Assembly: GCA_019448385.1 (NCBI GenBank) | Contig: JAGTXO010000016.1 | Span: 620,001-684,000 of the forward strand | Length of the DNA stretch: 64,000 bases | Source: Diacronema lutheri | Taxonomy: Eukaryota; Haptophyta; Pavlovophyceae; Pavlovales; Pavlovaceae | Direction: 5' to 3' | Made by a program: the position numbers and the translations under genes | Shown: one piece after another, positions 11,788-22,369 of the stretch | How positions within the stretch are numbered: the stretch's first letter is position 1 | Layout of the letters: every line of letters starts with the position of its first letter | Notes under the pieces: model-generated | What the model saw: only the letters and a program-made list of their open reading frames with translations | The model's database searches: none | What the model was told of the DNA's origin: nothing

Positions 11788-13713
11788 ATGTCGGTGGAGG
11801 GTCGGCCGCCGGTTGGGCTCCGGCGGAACTTGTCGGGCACGATCATCATCGCCTCGCGTCGCGGCGCCGAGCGCGACGGCGTTTTTGTCGTTGCCAGGGG
11901 CAATGGAGAGGCCGCCGCGCCGCCAATGCCGCCTCCCGAGCTGCTCACGTTGCCGCAGCCGCGCGCGCCGCCCGTCCTTCGGAGGAACCCGTCCGCGTCC
12001 GTCGTCTTCGCCGCATCGCGCGCCGTCGAGCGCGACGCTGCGGAGCGTGAGGCCGCCGCTCGGGACGCACTCGCCGCGCTTGCCGCGCACGCCGACGCGG
12101 ACGCGGGCGGCAGCACGCGCACCGGCCGTCTCCCGTTGGCCGCGCTGCGACGGTGCCGCATGCTCCGCTGCTGTGCGTGCACGGCGCTGGACGACCTGCG
12201 CGAGCTGAACCCGCTGCTCATCCTCATCTGCGGCGTCGGCGACGCAACGTACACCGCGCTCGTACCCTTCTTCCCGCAGGCCGCCGAGGCAGCGGGCCTC
12301 AGCCCGTCCGCGACCGGCGTCGTGTTCTCGTGCTTCATGTGGGGCGGGCTCGCGGTGACGCCGCTCGCGACGCGGCTGTCGCAGACGGCGAGCTCGCGCG
12401 CGCTGCTCACGAGCTGCGTGCTCCTCCAAGCCACGCTTACTGGCCTCTTCGCCATCGTGCCCCTCATCGCGAGCACGCCACCGCGCTGGCTCGCGCTGGC
12501 GATCGCGCTCCGCCTCTGCCAGGGCGTCGTCGCGACGATCTACGAGGTGGCGCTGAGCTCGCTGATCATGTGCTCGGTGAAGCCGACGAGCGTGGCCGCC
12601 GCGCTCGGCGTGCAGGAGGCCGCGCGAGGCGTCGGGCTGATGCTCGGCCCGGCGCTCGGCGGCGCGCTCTTTGAACTCGGCGGTTTCAAACTTCCCTTCA
12701 TCGCGTGCGCGTGCGCGCTGCTCGCGCTGGGGCTCGCGGTCGCGCTGACGCTGCCGGCGGACGACGACTTGGGCGCGGACGAGAACGCGCGCCCCGCCAC
12801 GTTCCGCCAGCTCCTCGCGCTGCCCGCCGTCGGCGTCGTGCTCGTGCTGATGACGGCGCTCTCCCTCGCGCTCACCGCGCCCGACCCCGTCCTCGGCCCG
12901 TACGCGCAGAGCCGCTTCGGGCTATCGCCCGCGCAGATCGGGCTGCTCTTCAGCTCGAGCACCGTCGCGTACGCCATCCTTAGCCCCGCCATCGGCGCCG
13001 TCGGCGCGAGCGTGGGCAACTTCAACGCCCTCACCCTCGGGCTCGTCGCCGCCGCCATTGCTTTCCTCATCCTCGGGCCGAGTCCGTCAATTCCGGCGGC
13101 GGTGCTGCGGCCGTCCGCCGGGCTCCTCTTCGTCGGGATGGGCCTCTCGGGCGTGGGCGACTCGACGCTCACGTGCGGCGTCGCCGCGATGCTGGACGCG
13201 GCGCTCGCGGCGGGCTTCGAGACAGAGGCCGTCGCGGACGTCGTTGGCGGTCTGCTCTCGGTCAGTTGGACACTCGGCGCGCTGCTCGGCCCCGTGCACG
13301 GCTCGGTGCTCGTCGAAACGCTCGGCTTCCCGCGCGCGATGAGCGCGACGGCCTTCGCCCTCCTCCTCATCGCCGCGCTCGGCGTCATCGCGCACGGCTG
13401 CGCCGTGCGCTCGGCGGCGACGGCGGCGCGCACGGCGCGTCGCCGACCGCGCGATTCCGCGCAGCCTGAGCAGCTCGTCGCCGGCGCGACCGAGCCGCTG
13501 CAAGCTGCGCCCGCCGAGGCGGGCCCGCCGCCGCGCCAACCGGCCACGTCTCCGCCATCGTGCATTGTCGCCGCGGCTCGCGAACCGGGCCCGTCGCGGC
13601 GGCGCGCGGCGGCGTGCGGCGGCACGGCCGCGGCCGCGGCGATCAGAGGGCAGCATGACTTGAGCGAGCCTCTGCTCAACGCCGTGGTGGACGTGGAGGT
13701 TGGCGCTGACTAG
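11788..13713 (+). CDS. major facilitator superfamily transporter (SLC18-like)
   Basis: Single exon, 641 residues. A 135-residue hydrophilic N-terminus precedes about twelve hydrophobic segments starting at NPLLILICGVGDATYTAL. The loop after the second helix (GLAVTPLATRLSQ) and the GVQEAARGVGLMLGPALGG helix resemble the vesicular amine/SLC18B1 branch, and helix 5 carries the characteristic GP pair. A 100-residue Ala/Pro/Arg-rich tail follows. The N-terminus holds two related blocks, RRNLSGTIIIASR and RRNPSASVVFAASR, each with a basophilic-kinase-type RRNxS site. The substrate cannot be inferred. The ATG at 11788 is the first in frame and lies ten bases after a possible splice acceptor. Confidence 0.82.
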   Translation: MSVEGRPPVGLRRNLSGTIIIASRRGAERDGVFVVARGNGEAAAPPMPPPELLTLPQPRAPPVLRRNPSASVVFAASRAVERDAAEREAAARDALAALAAHADADAGGSTRTGRLPLAALRRCRMLRCCACTALDDLRELNPLLILICGVGDATYTALVPFFPQAAEAAGLSPSATGVVFSCFMWGGLAVTPLATRLSQTASSRALLTSCVLLQATLTGLFAIVPLIASTPPRWLALAIALRLCQGVVATIYEVALSSLIMCSVKPTSVAAALGVQEAARGVGLMLGPALGGALFELGGFKLPFIACACALLALGLAVALTLPADDDLGADENARPATFRQLLALPAVGVVLVLMTALSLALTAPDPVLGPYAQSRFGLSPAQIGLLFSSSTVAYAILSPAIGAVGASVGNFNALTLGLVAAAIAFLILGPSPSIPAAVLRPSAGLLFVGMGLSGVGDSTLTCGVAAMLDAALAAGFETEAVADVVGGLLSVSWTLGALLGPVHGSVLVETLGFPRAMSATAFALLLIAALGVIAHGCAVRSAATAARTARRRPRDSAQPEQLVAGATEPLQAAPAEAGPPPRQPATSPPSCIVAAAREPGPSRRRAAACGGTAAAAAIRGQHDLSEPLLNAVVDVEVGAD

Positions 13714-13819
13714 GAGAAGGCGGGGAAAAAAAATAAAAAAATTCGAACCGAAGTATGTCGATTCGAACCTGACGGCCGACCGACCCGGCGACCCCCCCCT
13801 CCCTAGACCCCGTCAGCGT

Positions 13820-14653
13820 TTATGTGCGAGCGCGCTTGGCCGGCTTGGCCGGTGAGAGGGCCGTGCGCTTGCCGACGTTCCCAGCGTACTCTGCGCCCCC
13901 GTCGAGCAGCTTGCTGAGCTCGGCCACGTCGAGGCGCCCGTCGCGCTGCGCGTCAAACTTTGCGACGAGAGCCGCCATCTCGTCCTCGCTCACCGCAATG
14001 CCCGCGCCGCGTAGCACGCGCTCGAGCTCGGCGGGCGAGATGTGCGCGCTCCTGTCCTTGTCGAGCTTGAGGAACGCGCGGCGGAGAGACGTGCTGCCCG
14101 CAAGCACCTGCTTCCGGAACGCCTCCTCGACGCGATCGGCGCGCGTGAGCACCGCGCGCGCCGGCTCGGCGGCGGCGACCGGCCCGCCCTCGATCGCGGC
14201 GCAGAACTCGGCGTACGTGACGAGTTTGTCGCCGTTCTTGTCGTACTTCGAGGCGAGCAGCTCGATCGTACCTCGCGTCACGCGCGCGAATCCGAGGTTT
14301 GCGATCACATCGGCAAAATCCTTGATGTCGATCACGCCGTTCTTATCGCGGTCGCACGCCCGGAATGCGTCCGTCATCTGCGTGAAGCGCTCGTAGAGCT
14401 TGGCGCGCAGCACCTGCGGGGCGCAGAGAGAGGCGAGGCGGAGCGAGCACGCGGCGTGGTTTCCGGTCGGCGCAGTGCGCGGGGCGCGCCGACCAGGCGG
14501 AGAAAGAAGGATCCGGGCGGAGCACCACCGGCCGATATGGCGAGGCGCGTGGTCGGCCGAAGGCCTGCAGCGCGCGCCGGACGCCCCGTCGTCCGTGCCT
14601 CAGCGCAGTGCGCGGGGCGCGCCGACCTTGTCGATGGAAGTTGCCTCTGCCAT
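13820..14653 (-). CDS. four-EF-hand calcium-binding protein
   Basis: Exons complement(13820..14413, 14627..14653) give 206 residues. The nine-codon first exon (MAEATSIDK) was found because the long frame begins at an acceptor (CCCCGCAG then GTGCTGCGC) rather than an ATG. Four EF loops follow: DRDKNGVIDIKDF, DKNGDKLVTYAEF, DKDRSAHISPAEL and DAQRDGRLDVAEL. Loops 1 and 2 look fully competent; 3 and 4 carry non-standard ligands. Architecture is calmodulin-like but with a long central linker and a basic tail ending KPAKRART. No signal peptide. The gene is convergent with the MFS gene (106 bp, containing an A-rich stretch near 13730). The 213-bp intron contains a 25-bp copy of its own donor region. 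Confidence 0.82.
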
Positions 14654-14973
14654 CTCCGCGTCCTTGTTTTTGAATCAGGTATGGGCTAACAAGGCCCCAC
14701 CGAACAACGAACCACCGAACCACCGAGCCGTCGTATTTCCCGCTCAATTCATCCAAATTTTCACAATCATTTTGAAAACGTCTTGACGACTCAGCACTCC
14801 GCAGTCCGCACTCGGCGTACGCAGGGCAGGCGCAACGAACGTAGCGAGCGAATGAGCGCGGGTCCGATGACAGGGCGACGAAACCCATCCTTAGCCGAGA
14901 CCGGCGAGTGCGCGTGGACGAGCAGCCAATCGAGCATATTGCCCGGATTCCGGGGGGAACACTGCCGCACTTA
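14654..14973. other. 320-bp gap: promoter side of the EF-hand gene
   Basis: No gene seen. The sequence is less G+C-rich than average, includes short GAACCACCGA repeats near 14700 and an AT-richer block at 14745-14785. It lies between the PAT1 stop and the EF-hand start, both on the minus strand, so it should hold the EF-hand promoter. Confidence 0.5.
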
Positions 14974-17900
14974 CTAGGCCGCGCCAATGCCCGCCAACCC
15001 GACCGCCGGGCCAGGCGCGCCGGCGTGCGGTTGCGCGGCGCGCAGCACGGCCTGCACGCGCGCGAGTCCGTCGGCCAGCTCGCCGTCGCCCTCGACCGCC
15101 GCGCCACGCGCAAACGCGACCATCGCGCCAATCGCCGCGGCGAGCTCGCCGTGCGCGAGCGCCTCGCCGAGCAGCTCGGCGGGCAGGGCGCACAGCTCGC
15201 GCGCGCACGCGCCGCGCGCGTCGGCCGCAGCGCCTGCAGGCAGCGTGGCGGGCAGCGCGGCGGTCGCGGCCGCGACGGCGTCCGCCACCTCCGCCCAGAG
15301 CTGCGCTGATGGCATCGCGGCGGCGGCGGCGGCGGCGGCCGCCGCCGCGCGCGCCTTGGGACCTCGGAGCCCGGCGGGCGGCGGTGGGGGCGGCCGCCGG
15401 TCCGCGACATACGCGGGCAGGGCGCGCAGAAGAGCGAGACCTGCGTGCGCACCGAGGAGCTGCTCGAGAGAATCGGCGAGGGCAAAGGCGCGCGGCGTCG
15501 CGCAGCACGCGCGCAGCGTCTCGGCGACCGCGCGCCGTCCCTTCGCGCAGCCGAGGACGCGCGCCATGGGCAGGCCACCCGACGCGAGGCCGCGTGCGCC
15601 CTCGGCCGTCGAGTGCAGATCGGGCTGCCCGGCCGCCTCGGCGAGAAGCGCCGACGCGAGGCGCGCGAGAATCTGCCTCCGCGTCGGCGGCGGCGTTGCG
15701 GGCGACTCGCCCTCGCCCGCGCCGCCGCGCGCGCCGGCGGCGGCGGTGGCGGCGCCTTGGGCGGCGGAGGCGCAGGACGGCCGGCGCGCCGCGACGAGCG
15801 TGACGAGGGCGAGGTCGAGCAGCGCCTCGCGGCACTCGGCGACAGTGGCGCGCATCGCCCACGACAGCGACGACGCCGCCGAGCGCTCGCGGCCCGAGAG
15901 CCCATCGTCGTACAGCGCGGCGCCGTCAGCATGGCCGCCGTCAGCATGGCCGCCATCAGCATGGCCGCTGTCGGCGGGCAGCGAGATGAGAGGGCGAGGA
16001 GTGCGCAGCTTGAGGCCCGGATCGACGTGCACTTTCATCACGCCCTGGCCGAGCGACGAGGTGAAGTCGGCGAGGCGCGCCGGCGCGGCGGGCAGCGCCT
16101 GCCGGCGCGCGTCGAGCGCGACGAGCACCTCGGCGGGCAGCGCAGAGCGCGCCATGGCACTCGCCCCGTTCGAGTCATCGCTCCCCTTGGAGCGCCGCGC
16201 CGCGCCGGCGCCGGCCCCGGCGGCTGCGCCGTCTGCACCCGCCAGCGGCGCGCGCTCGAGCGCGTGCGTGCGCTTGCAGTGGAGGACAAAGGCGTAAAAG
16301 TCGTCCTCGAGCACGTCGTGCACTGCCACCTGCTGGTGTTGGTGTCTGCGCGGAGAGCGGCGCGCGCGCGGCGTGCACGGCGGCGCGCACCGGCGTCTGA
16401 GCGGTGCGACGCATCGCGCGCGCGCTTGGGCGTGCGCCGCTTTGCACGCCACCACGCTGCCCCCTGCCCCTCGCCGCGCGCCCCAGCCCTGCCAGCCCCT
16501 CGCCGCCTGCCCGTCGCCGCGCGCCCCGGCCCTGCCAGCCCCTTGCGCTGCTCCCCAGCGCGCGCCTCACCGCACGATGGCTTCCAGCTCGGCAAGCGTC
16601 ATGCGCGCGCCCACGCGCGCGCTGGGCGGGAGCGGGGGCATTCCGGGCAGAAGCGACGCCCAGACGGGCGCGCCTCCCGGACCGTACGGGCTGCTCACGC
16701 TGCCGGACGGGGCGGGCGCGGCACGCGCGCCGGACGGCACGTTCGGCAGCGGAGGCGACGGCAGCGCGGCTCCCGCCGCGGACGCGCGGCCGCTGGCGTT
16801 CGCGTTGCGCGCGCGCAGCGCGTGCTGCACGGCGGCGAGCTCAGCCTGCGCCGCGGCGGCGCGCTGCTGCGTGGCGAGCGCCTGCGCGCTCGCCGCGTTG
16901 AACGCTATGACGAGCGTCCCCTCCGCGTCGTCGAGCGCGCGCGCGTCCGCGCCAGGCTGCGCGCGCATCGCCGGGATCTGTAACAGCCGCGCGCGCAGCG
17001 ACGTGGCCTCGTTGTGCCGATGCTGCGCGTCGTGCGCGAGCTGCTGGACGGCCTGCGTGATCGCGCGCTCGGCCTCGACGAGCTGCGCGACGGACGCGCT
17101 CGTCGCCGCCGATGCGTTCGCCCCCGCGCCGCCGGGCGCGGGTGGCAGCGGCGGCGTCGGCAGCGGCGGCGTCGGAACACGCGCGCCGCCGCCGCCGCTG
17201 CCGCCGCCACCGCCGGCGGCGGCGGCCATCGCGCCGGCCGGCGGCAGGGGCGGCGGTGCGCCGCGCGGAAGCGGCGCCATGCGCAGCGATGGCGGCGGCT
17301 GCTGCTGCTGCTGCTGCTGCAGCCGTTGCTGCAGCAGCGCGTGCGGGTCGACCGCGCCCGCGTCGCGCGCCGCCGAAGGCTGCTGCTGCTGCTGCGCGGC
17401 CGACTGCCGCGCCGCGGCGGCGGCGGCCGCGGCCTCGGCGACCAGGGCCGCCTCGAGCGCGCTCACGTCCAGCGCGTCGGCGGGCATGGCGGTCGCGGGT
17501 TGTGGCGTTGCGGGCTGGCGCCTCGGCGCGCGCATGCGCGCCTCGAGCGCGCTCACGTCGAGCGCGCCCTCCGGCATCGCCGCGCCGGCCGCGGCGGCGG
17601 CGAAGGCCGCAAGCGGCTCGGCGCGCGCGAAGGCAACGATGAGCTTGCCGCCGGCGAGGACCATGCCTTGCAGACGGTCGGCGGCGGCAGCCTCGGCGGT
17701 TGGGTCGGCGTACGAGACGATTGCCACGTCGGTCGGCGCGCCATTCGGGTCCGGGCTGAGCGAGAACGAATCGAGCGCGCCAAAGTGCGAGAGGAGGAGG
17801 CGGATCTGCTCCTCGCCGAGCCGCGGCACACCGCTCACGCGCAAGTAGCTCGCGACGGGCGCGGCGAGCGGCGGCGGCGGCGGTGGCGGTGATGCGTGCG

Positions 17901-18180
17901 CGGCAGCGGGCGGTGGCGCGCGCGCGCCGCGCGATGCGGCCATACGCTCCTGCTCGAGCTGCGCGCGCTCGCGCAGGAATTGCTGCGCGCGCTCGGCGGC
18001 CTCGAGCTCAGAGACGCCGATCGCGTCGACGCCAGCGCCGCCGAAGCCCTCGGCGCTCGAGCCAAACGTGAGTTCGTCGGCGGCGGCAGTCGCGTCGCCA
18101 AACGTGTCGTCGTTGTACGCGTCGCGCTCGTCCGCCTCGTTCTCCTGCATGTCGTCATCGATCTCCTCGCCCTCCATCAT
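14974..18180 (-). CDS. PAT1: Pat1-family mRNA decay scaffold with an RRM-like domain
   Basis: Exons complement(14974..16345, 16571..18180) give 993 residues. The N-terminus has the acidic DDX6/Dhh1-binding motif of Pat1 (DAYNDDTFG, residues 20-28; family form NDETFG). Residues 108-192 form an RRM-like fold (YLRVSGVP as RNP2-like strand, VAIVSYADPTAEAA, GKLIVAFAR), which canonical Pat1 lacks. A Gln/Ala/Pro-rich region with poly-Q (about 285-300) follows. The intron splits the Pat1 core motif: TLAELEAIVR joins HQHQQVAVHDVLEDDFY in phase 2, matching the plant form in which EIExILRxQ precedes DPYVDDYY. The C-terminal 400 residues are the alpha-helical Pat-C region, which in relatives binds Lsm1-7 and Dcp2. 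Likely role: decapping and P-body assembly. The start is the first of two adjacent ATGs. Confidence 0.8.
16470..16560 (-). repeat. tandem duplication in the PAT1 intron
   Basis: Two imperfect copies of about 48 bp (GGGGCTGGCAGGGC, then GGGGCGCGCGGCGA) lie directly after the donor in the 225-bp intron. Confidence 0.7.
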
Positions 18181-18307
18181 GAGGCGGCCGCGCGCGACGA
18201 GCGCGAGGGCAAAAGGGGGGCTCCTGTCGGACGCGTGTCGGATGGCCTTGTCGGGCTTGTGGCGGGAGCAAAACGCATGGGAGAGATGGCCGCCCAAAGC
18301 GCCTGAA

Positions 18308-21300
18308 ATGTCGCGCAACGAGCCGTCGTCGGACTCGCAGCGGCCGGACGCCGACGACCCGTCGCCGCGGCTCGTGCGGCCGTTGTACCTCGCTGGCCCG
18401 CCCGCCGCACTGGACAATGAGCGCCGGTGCGCGCGCAGCGCGGCGGACGCGCACCAGTCCGAGAGCTGGGTGGAGCCCGCGCAGCCTCGCACGAGCGGCT
18501 CGGCGTGGGATTCATACGACGCGAACGCGCCGTCGCGCCAACGCGCGCTCGACCCAGCCGTGGCCGTCGCCGACGCCCGGCCCGTCAGTTGCGGCGGCGT
18601 GCGCGCGTACGGCAGCGCGGCGCACGGCGTGGTCTTCGGCGGCCGCAAGGCGGGTTCGGATCTGATCATCGAGATGCGCCAGCAGCCGCCGACGCGCACG
18701 CCCGTCGCGAGCGTACACAGCTCCGCGCCGTCGACCAACGGCACCGGCGCCAGCTCCGCGCCGTCGACCAACGGCACCGGCGCCGGCGCCGCCGCCGGCG
18801 CGCCGGGCGCGCCGGGCGCGCATCGGGCGCGCGCCGACGGCGCGCGCGCGTTAATTCTCGACCGAATGGGCGACGCTCGGCTCGAGGGTCGCGAGTGCGC
18901 CGCCGCGACGGCGCTCGCCGGCGGCTCGACGGTGGGCACGCGCGAGGCGAGCGCACTCGGCCGAGGCGTACGGCGCTCTTTTTACCTTGGCGGTGGCGGC
19001 GGTGGCGGCGGCGGCGGTGGCGATGGCGACGAGGACTTCGCTGCCGTCCCACTGCGCGCGCAGGCCGCGGGCGGCGACGGCGCGCGCGGGGGCGCGTCGT
19101 GCGCGCATGACGCGCAGCGCGCGCGAGGCGGCGGCGGCGTGCCATCCGAAGCGTTCGGCGTAGAGGGCTGCGCGCACCCCATGGCTGGCGCGTGCACAGC
19201 TTCCGGCGCGACGGTCGGTTCTTCCGGCGCGACGGTCGGTTCTTCCGGCGCGACGACGACGGCGGCGGGCACGGGCGAGCGACCAGCAGACCCAACCGAC
19301 GCCGCGTGCTCGAGCGCGTCTGGCGCGCGCGCGCGCGCCAGGTACCGCGACAAGTCGCGCGCCGAGCCCCTCGACCCGGCGCTGCTCGGCGCGGCGCGTG
19401 GGCTGCCATCGCTCCAGCCAATCGCCTCAGCCAGCGGCACGTGCGGCGAGGCCGGCGCCGAATTTGAAAGCGTGGCCGGCGGCGCGGCCTCGGCCTCGGC
19501 TGGCGCGGACGCTCGCGCGCCGGCGGCGGACGGCACTGCGCCGGCAGCGGGCAAGCAGCACGCACAGCCTGCGCCCGCGCCCGCGCGTGAGGCCGCCATG
19601 CTGACCGCCATGCTGTCACCCACCGCGGGTGCTGTGCGCGTGGCCCTCGGCTCCGGGGCGCGCGGCGCGGGTGCGCCAGGCGCGCCGTCGGCGCGCGCGG
19701 GTTCGACGGGGCAGCTGCGCAAGGAGCCGACGCCCGCGCCCGGCGCGGCCAGGTGCCGACCATACGCGAACGTAGCCGGTGGCTCCTCGCCCCCACCCGG
19801 CGATTCGTGGCAGCCGACGGCCGACGGCGCGGGGTGCGCGCAGCGCGCGAGCATGGCCGGAGGCGGTGGCGGAGGTGCGGGCTGCGCGCGCTGTGGCGCG
19901 ACGACGCCTGGCTCTGCGGACGACCGCGCGCACCCGCTGCCCGCCGAAATGAGCCTACTGAAAGAACATTTGCGCTCGACGCAACCGACGCAACCGACGC
20001 AACCGACGCTACCGACGCAACCGACGCAACCGACGCCGACGGCGGCGTTACACCCTGGCGCGCTACCGACGCCGCCGCCGGCACCAGCGGCCACGCATGG
20101 CTGCCGTGGCAGCGGCGTCGGCGGCTGCAGCGGCCCTGGCGGCCCTGGCGTTTTCAGCGCGCAGACGCACGCGGCGCGCACGGCCGGGCCCGCGTGTGCG
20201 TTGCAGACGTTGCCGCCGCTGCAGCATGCGGGCGGCGCGCCGTTGGCCTCCGCCGGCGGCGGCGGTGGCGCGGGCGCGGCTTTGCACACCCAGCGCGCGA
20301 TGCTCGCCGGCGCACACCACCACCGCGCCGAGCAGCGGCTCACGCGCGCGGCGTCGGCCGCGTGCGTCGGCGCGGCGGTCGGCGGCGGCGGCGGCGGCGG
20401 CGGCGGCGGAGGCGCGCTCGTGGGCGCGCCCGCGACCGACGCGACGCGGCCTTCGACGCCCGTCGGCGGCGCGGGCAGCGCGTTCACGCCGCCCGGCCCG
20501 CTCTCGGCGCGCGGCGGCGAGCGCGTGCACGCGCTCGTCGCCATGCTGGAAAGCTGGGGGTGGAGGTGCGTGCTCGAAGCTTCGGAGGCAGGCACGGACG
20601 TCGTTGCGCTCGCCGCGTTCGCGCCACAGTCCGGCGACGATGGCGGCGGTCCGGACGCGTCCGGCTGCTTCGGCGCGGACGCGTGCGCGCACGGTGGCGC
20701 CGACAGCTTCGCCGGCGGCGTGGGCGGCGGGCAGTTCGCGCCTTACGGTGGTTCCGGCGTGTGGCCGCCCTTTTCAAAAAATGAAGGCGGCGCGAGTTTG
20801 TACCCGCGCGGCGCATCGTTTGGCGCGGGCGGCGCGTCGCTGCGCACGTCGGAACCGACCGCGTCGCCGCCGTGCGCGCCGCGCGCGCCCGCGACGAGCG
20901 CGCGCGCAAGCATGCGCGCGCCGTCGTACCAGTCGTTGCCGCTCTGCGCGGCCGCGGCGGCCGCGGGCGGCGGCACGGCGATATGCGCGCAGTCTTGCCT
21001 CGGGCCCGCGGGCCATTTCGGGCTGTGCGCGCTCGGCGGGGCAGGCGCGGACGGCGCGTGCGCCGTGGGCACGCCGCCGGGCTGGCAGCTGCGCCTGTCC
21101 GCGCCGCTCAGCGCGGGCGCGCTCGGCGGCGCGTTCGGCGGCGGCGCGCCACTGAGGCCGCTGAGGCCGTCGGCGCGAAACTACAGCCTCGCACTGCGCT
21201 CGGCGCGCGCGTCCGCCGCCGACGTGCGGGCGCTGCAGCCCCACGCCGTGCGCGAGCCGCGCGTGCGGTACGCTCACGGCCGCTCGGCGATCGGCGCGCC

Positions 21301-22336
21301 TGCAGCGCCCGCGCGCGCGCGCACCGGTGCACTCGCGCCGGTGGCGGCGAGCGCGGCCGCGCCGACGGACTTGTGGGCGGTGCGCGAGGTGGGCGCGCTG
21401 CTGTGCTTCCTCGCGCTCTTCGCGCTGTCCGACCTGTCCGAGTTGACGCTCGCGCGCGCGCTGCTCGTGCTCGTCTACGCGGTCTTCATCATGCTCGTCT
21501 TGTGCGCGCAGCTCCTAGCGCTCGCGGTGCACGGCGCAGCTGTGCTGCCGCAGCACATCGCCGTGTGCCTCGTGCTCGCCGTGTGCGTCGACTGGGCTGC
21601 CATCCTTCTGTTCGTGCAATCTGGAAACTTGTCAAAGGTGCTGCGCCACGCAACGCACGTGCCGCACGGGCAGCCGACGCCGCACGCGACAGTTCGCATC
21701 AGCGCGGGTGGCGCGCACGCGCGCGCGCCGGCGTGTCTCCGCGCGCGCTCGTCGTGTGCGGCGGGCGGTTGTGGGTGTAACGGCCGCGATGGCGGCGGAG
21801 GCGGAGGCGGCGGCGTGGTGGATGTGGCGAGCGTCCCGTCGCCTCCGCGGCTGCAATGCGGCACACAGGCGACATCGGCCGCGCACGATGGCGGCCCATC
21901 AAGCGCGAGCGAGTGGCGCGCCGTTGGAGGCGGCGGCCGCGCGTGCGCGAAGGCGGCCGGCGCGCGCGCGCCGGCTTGGCCGGCGGCGCGGCGGCGCGGC
22001 GCGTCCACGCTGCGCATGGTCGGGTCCGGACTGCGCCGCGCGCTCGGGTCCGGGCTGCACCGCGCGCTCGGCCCCGCGCGCGGTAGCGCGGGCAAGCCGC
22101 GCCACTCGGGCTTCGACTCTGGAGGATTTGCAGACACTGGGCTCGACTCTGGGCTCGCGGACAGTGGGCGTGCGGACACTGGGGCGTTTGCCGACGCTCG
22201 GCGGGCACGCGCCGGGCCCGCAGAGCCTTTGGAGCTCGAGGACGGGCTGGGCGGCGGCGACGCGGCGACGCGCGACATGCGCCTCGCCGACGCCGGCATG
22301 CCGCGCCTGCCCCCGTGGCGTGTCTGGCCGCTCGGC

Positions 22337-22369
<33 letters not shown>

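Noticed and set aside
16038-16595. Arg-rich frames across the PAT1 intron
   Set aside because: They cross a clear GTGAGG donor and a CGCAG acceptor that restore the conserved Pat1 motif.
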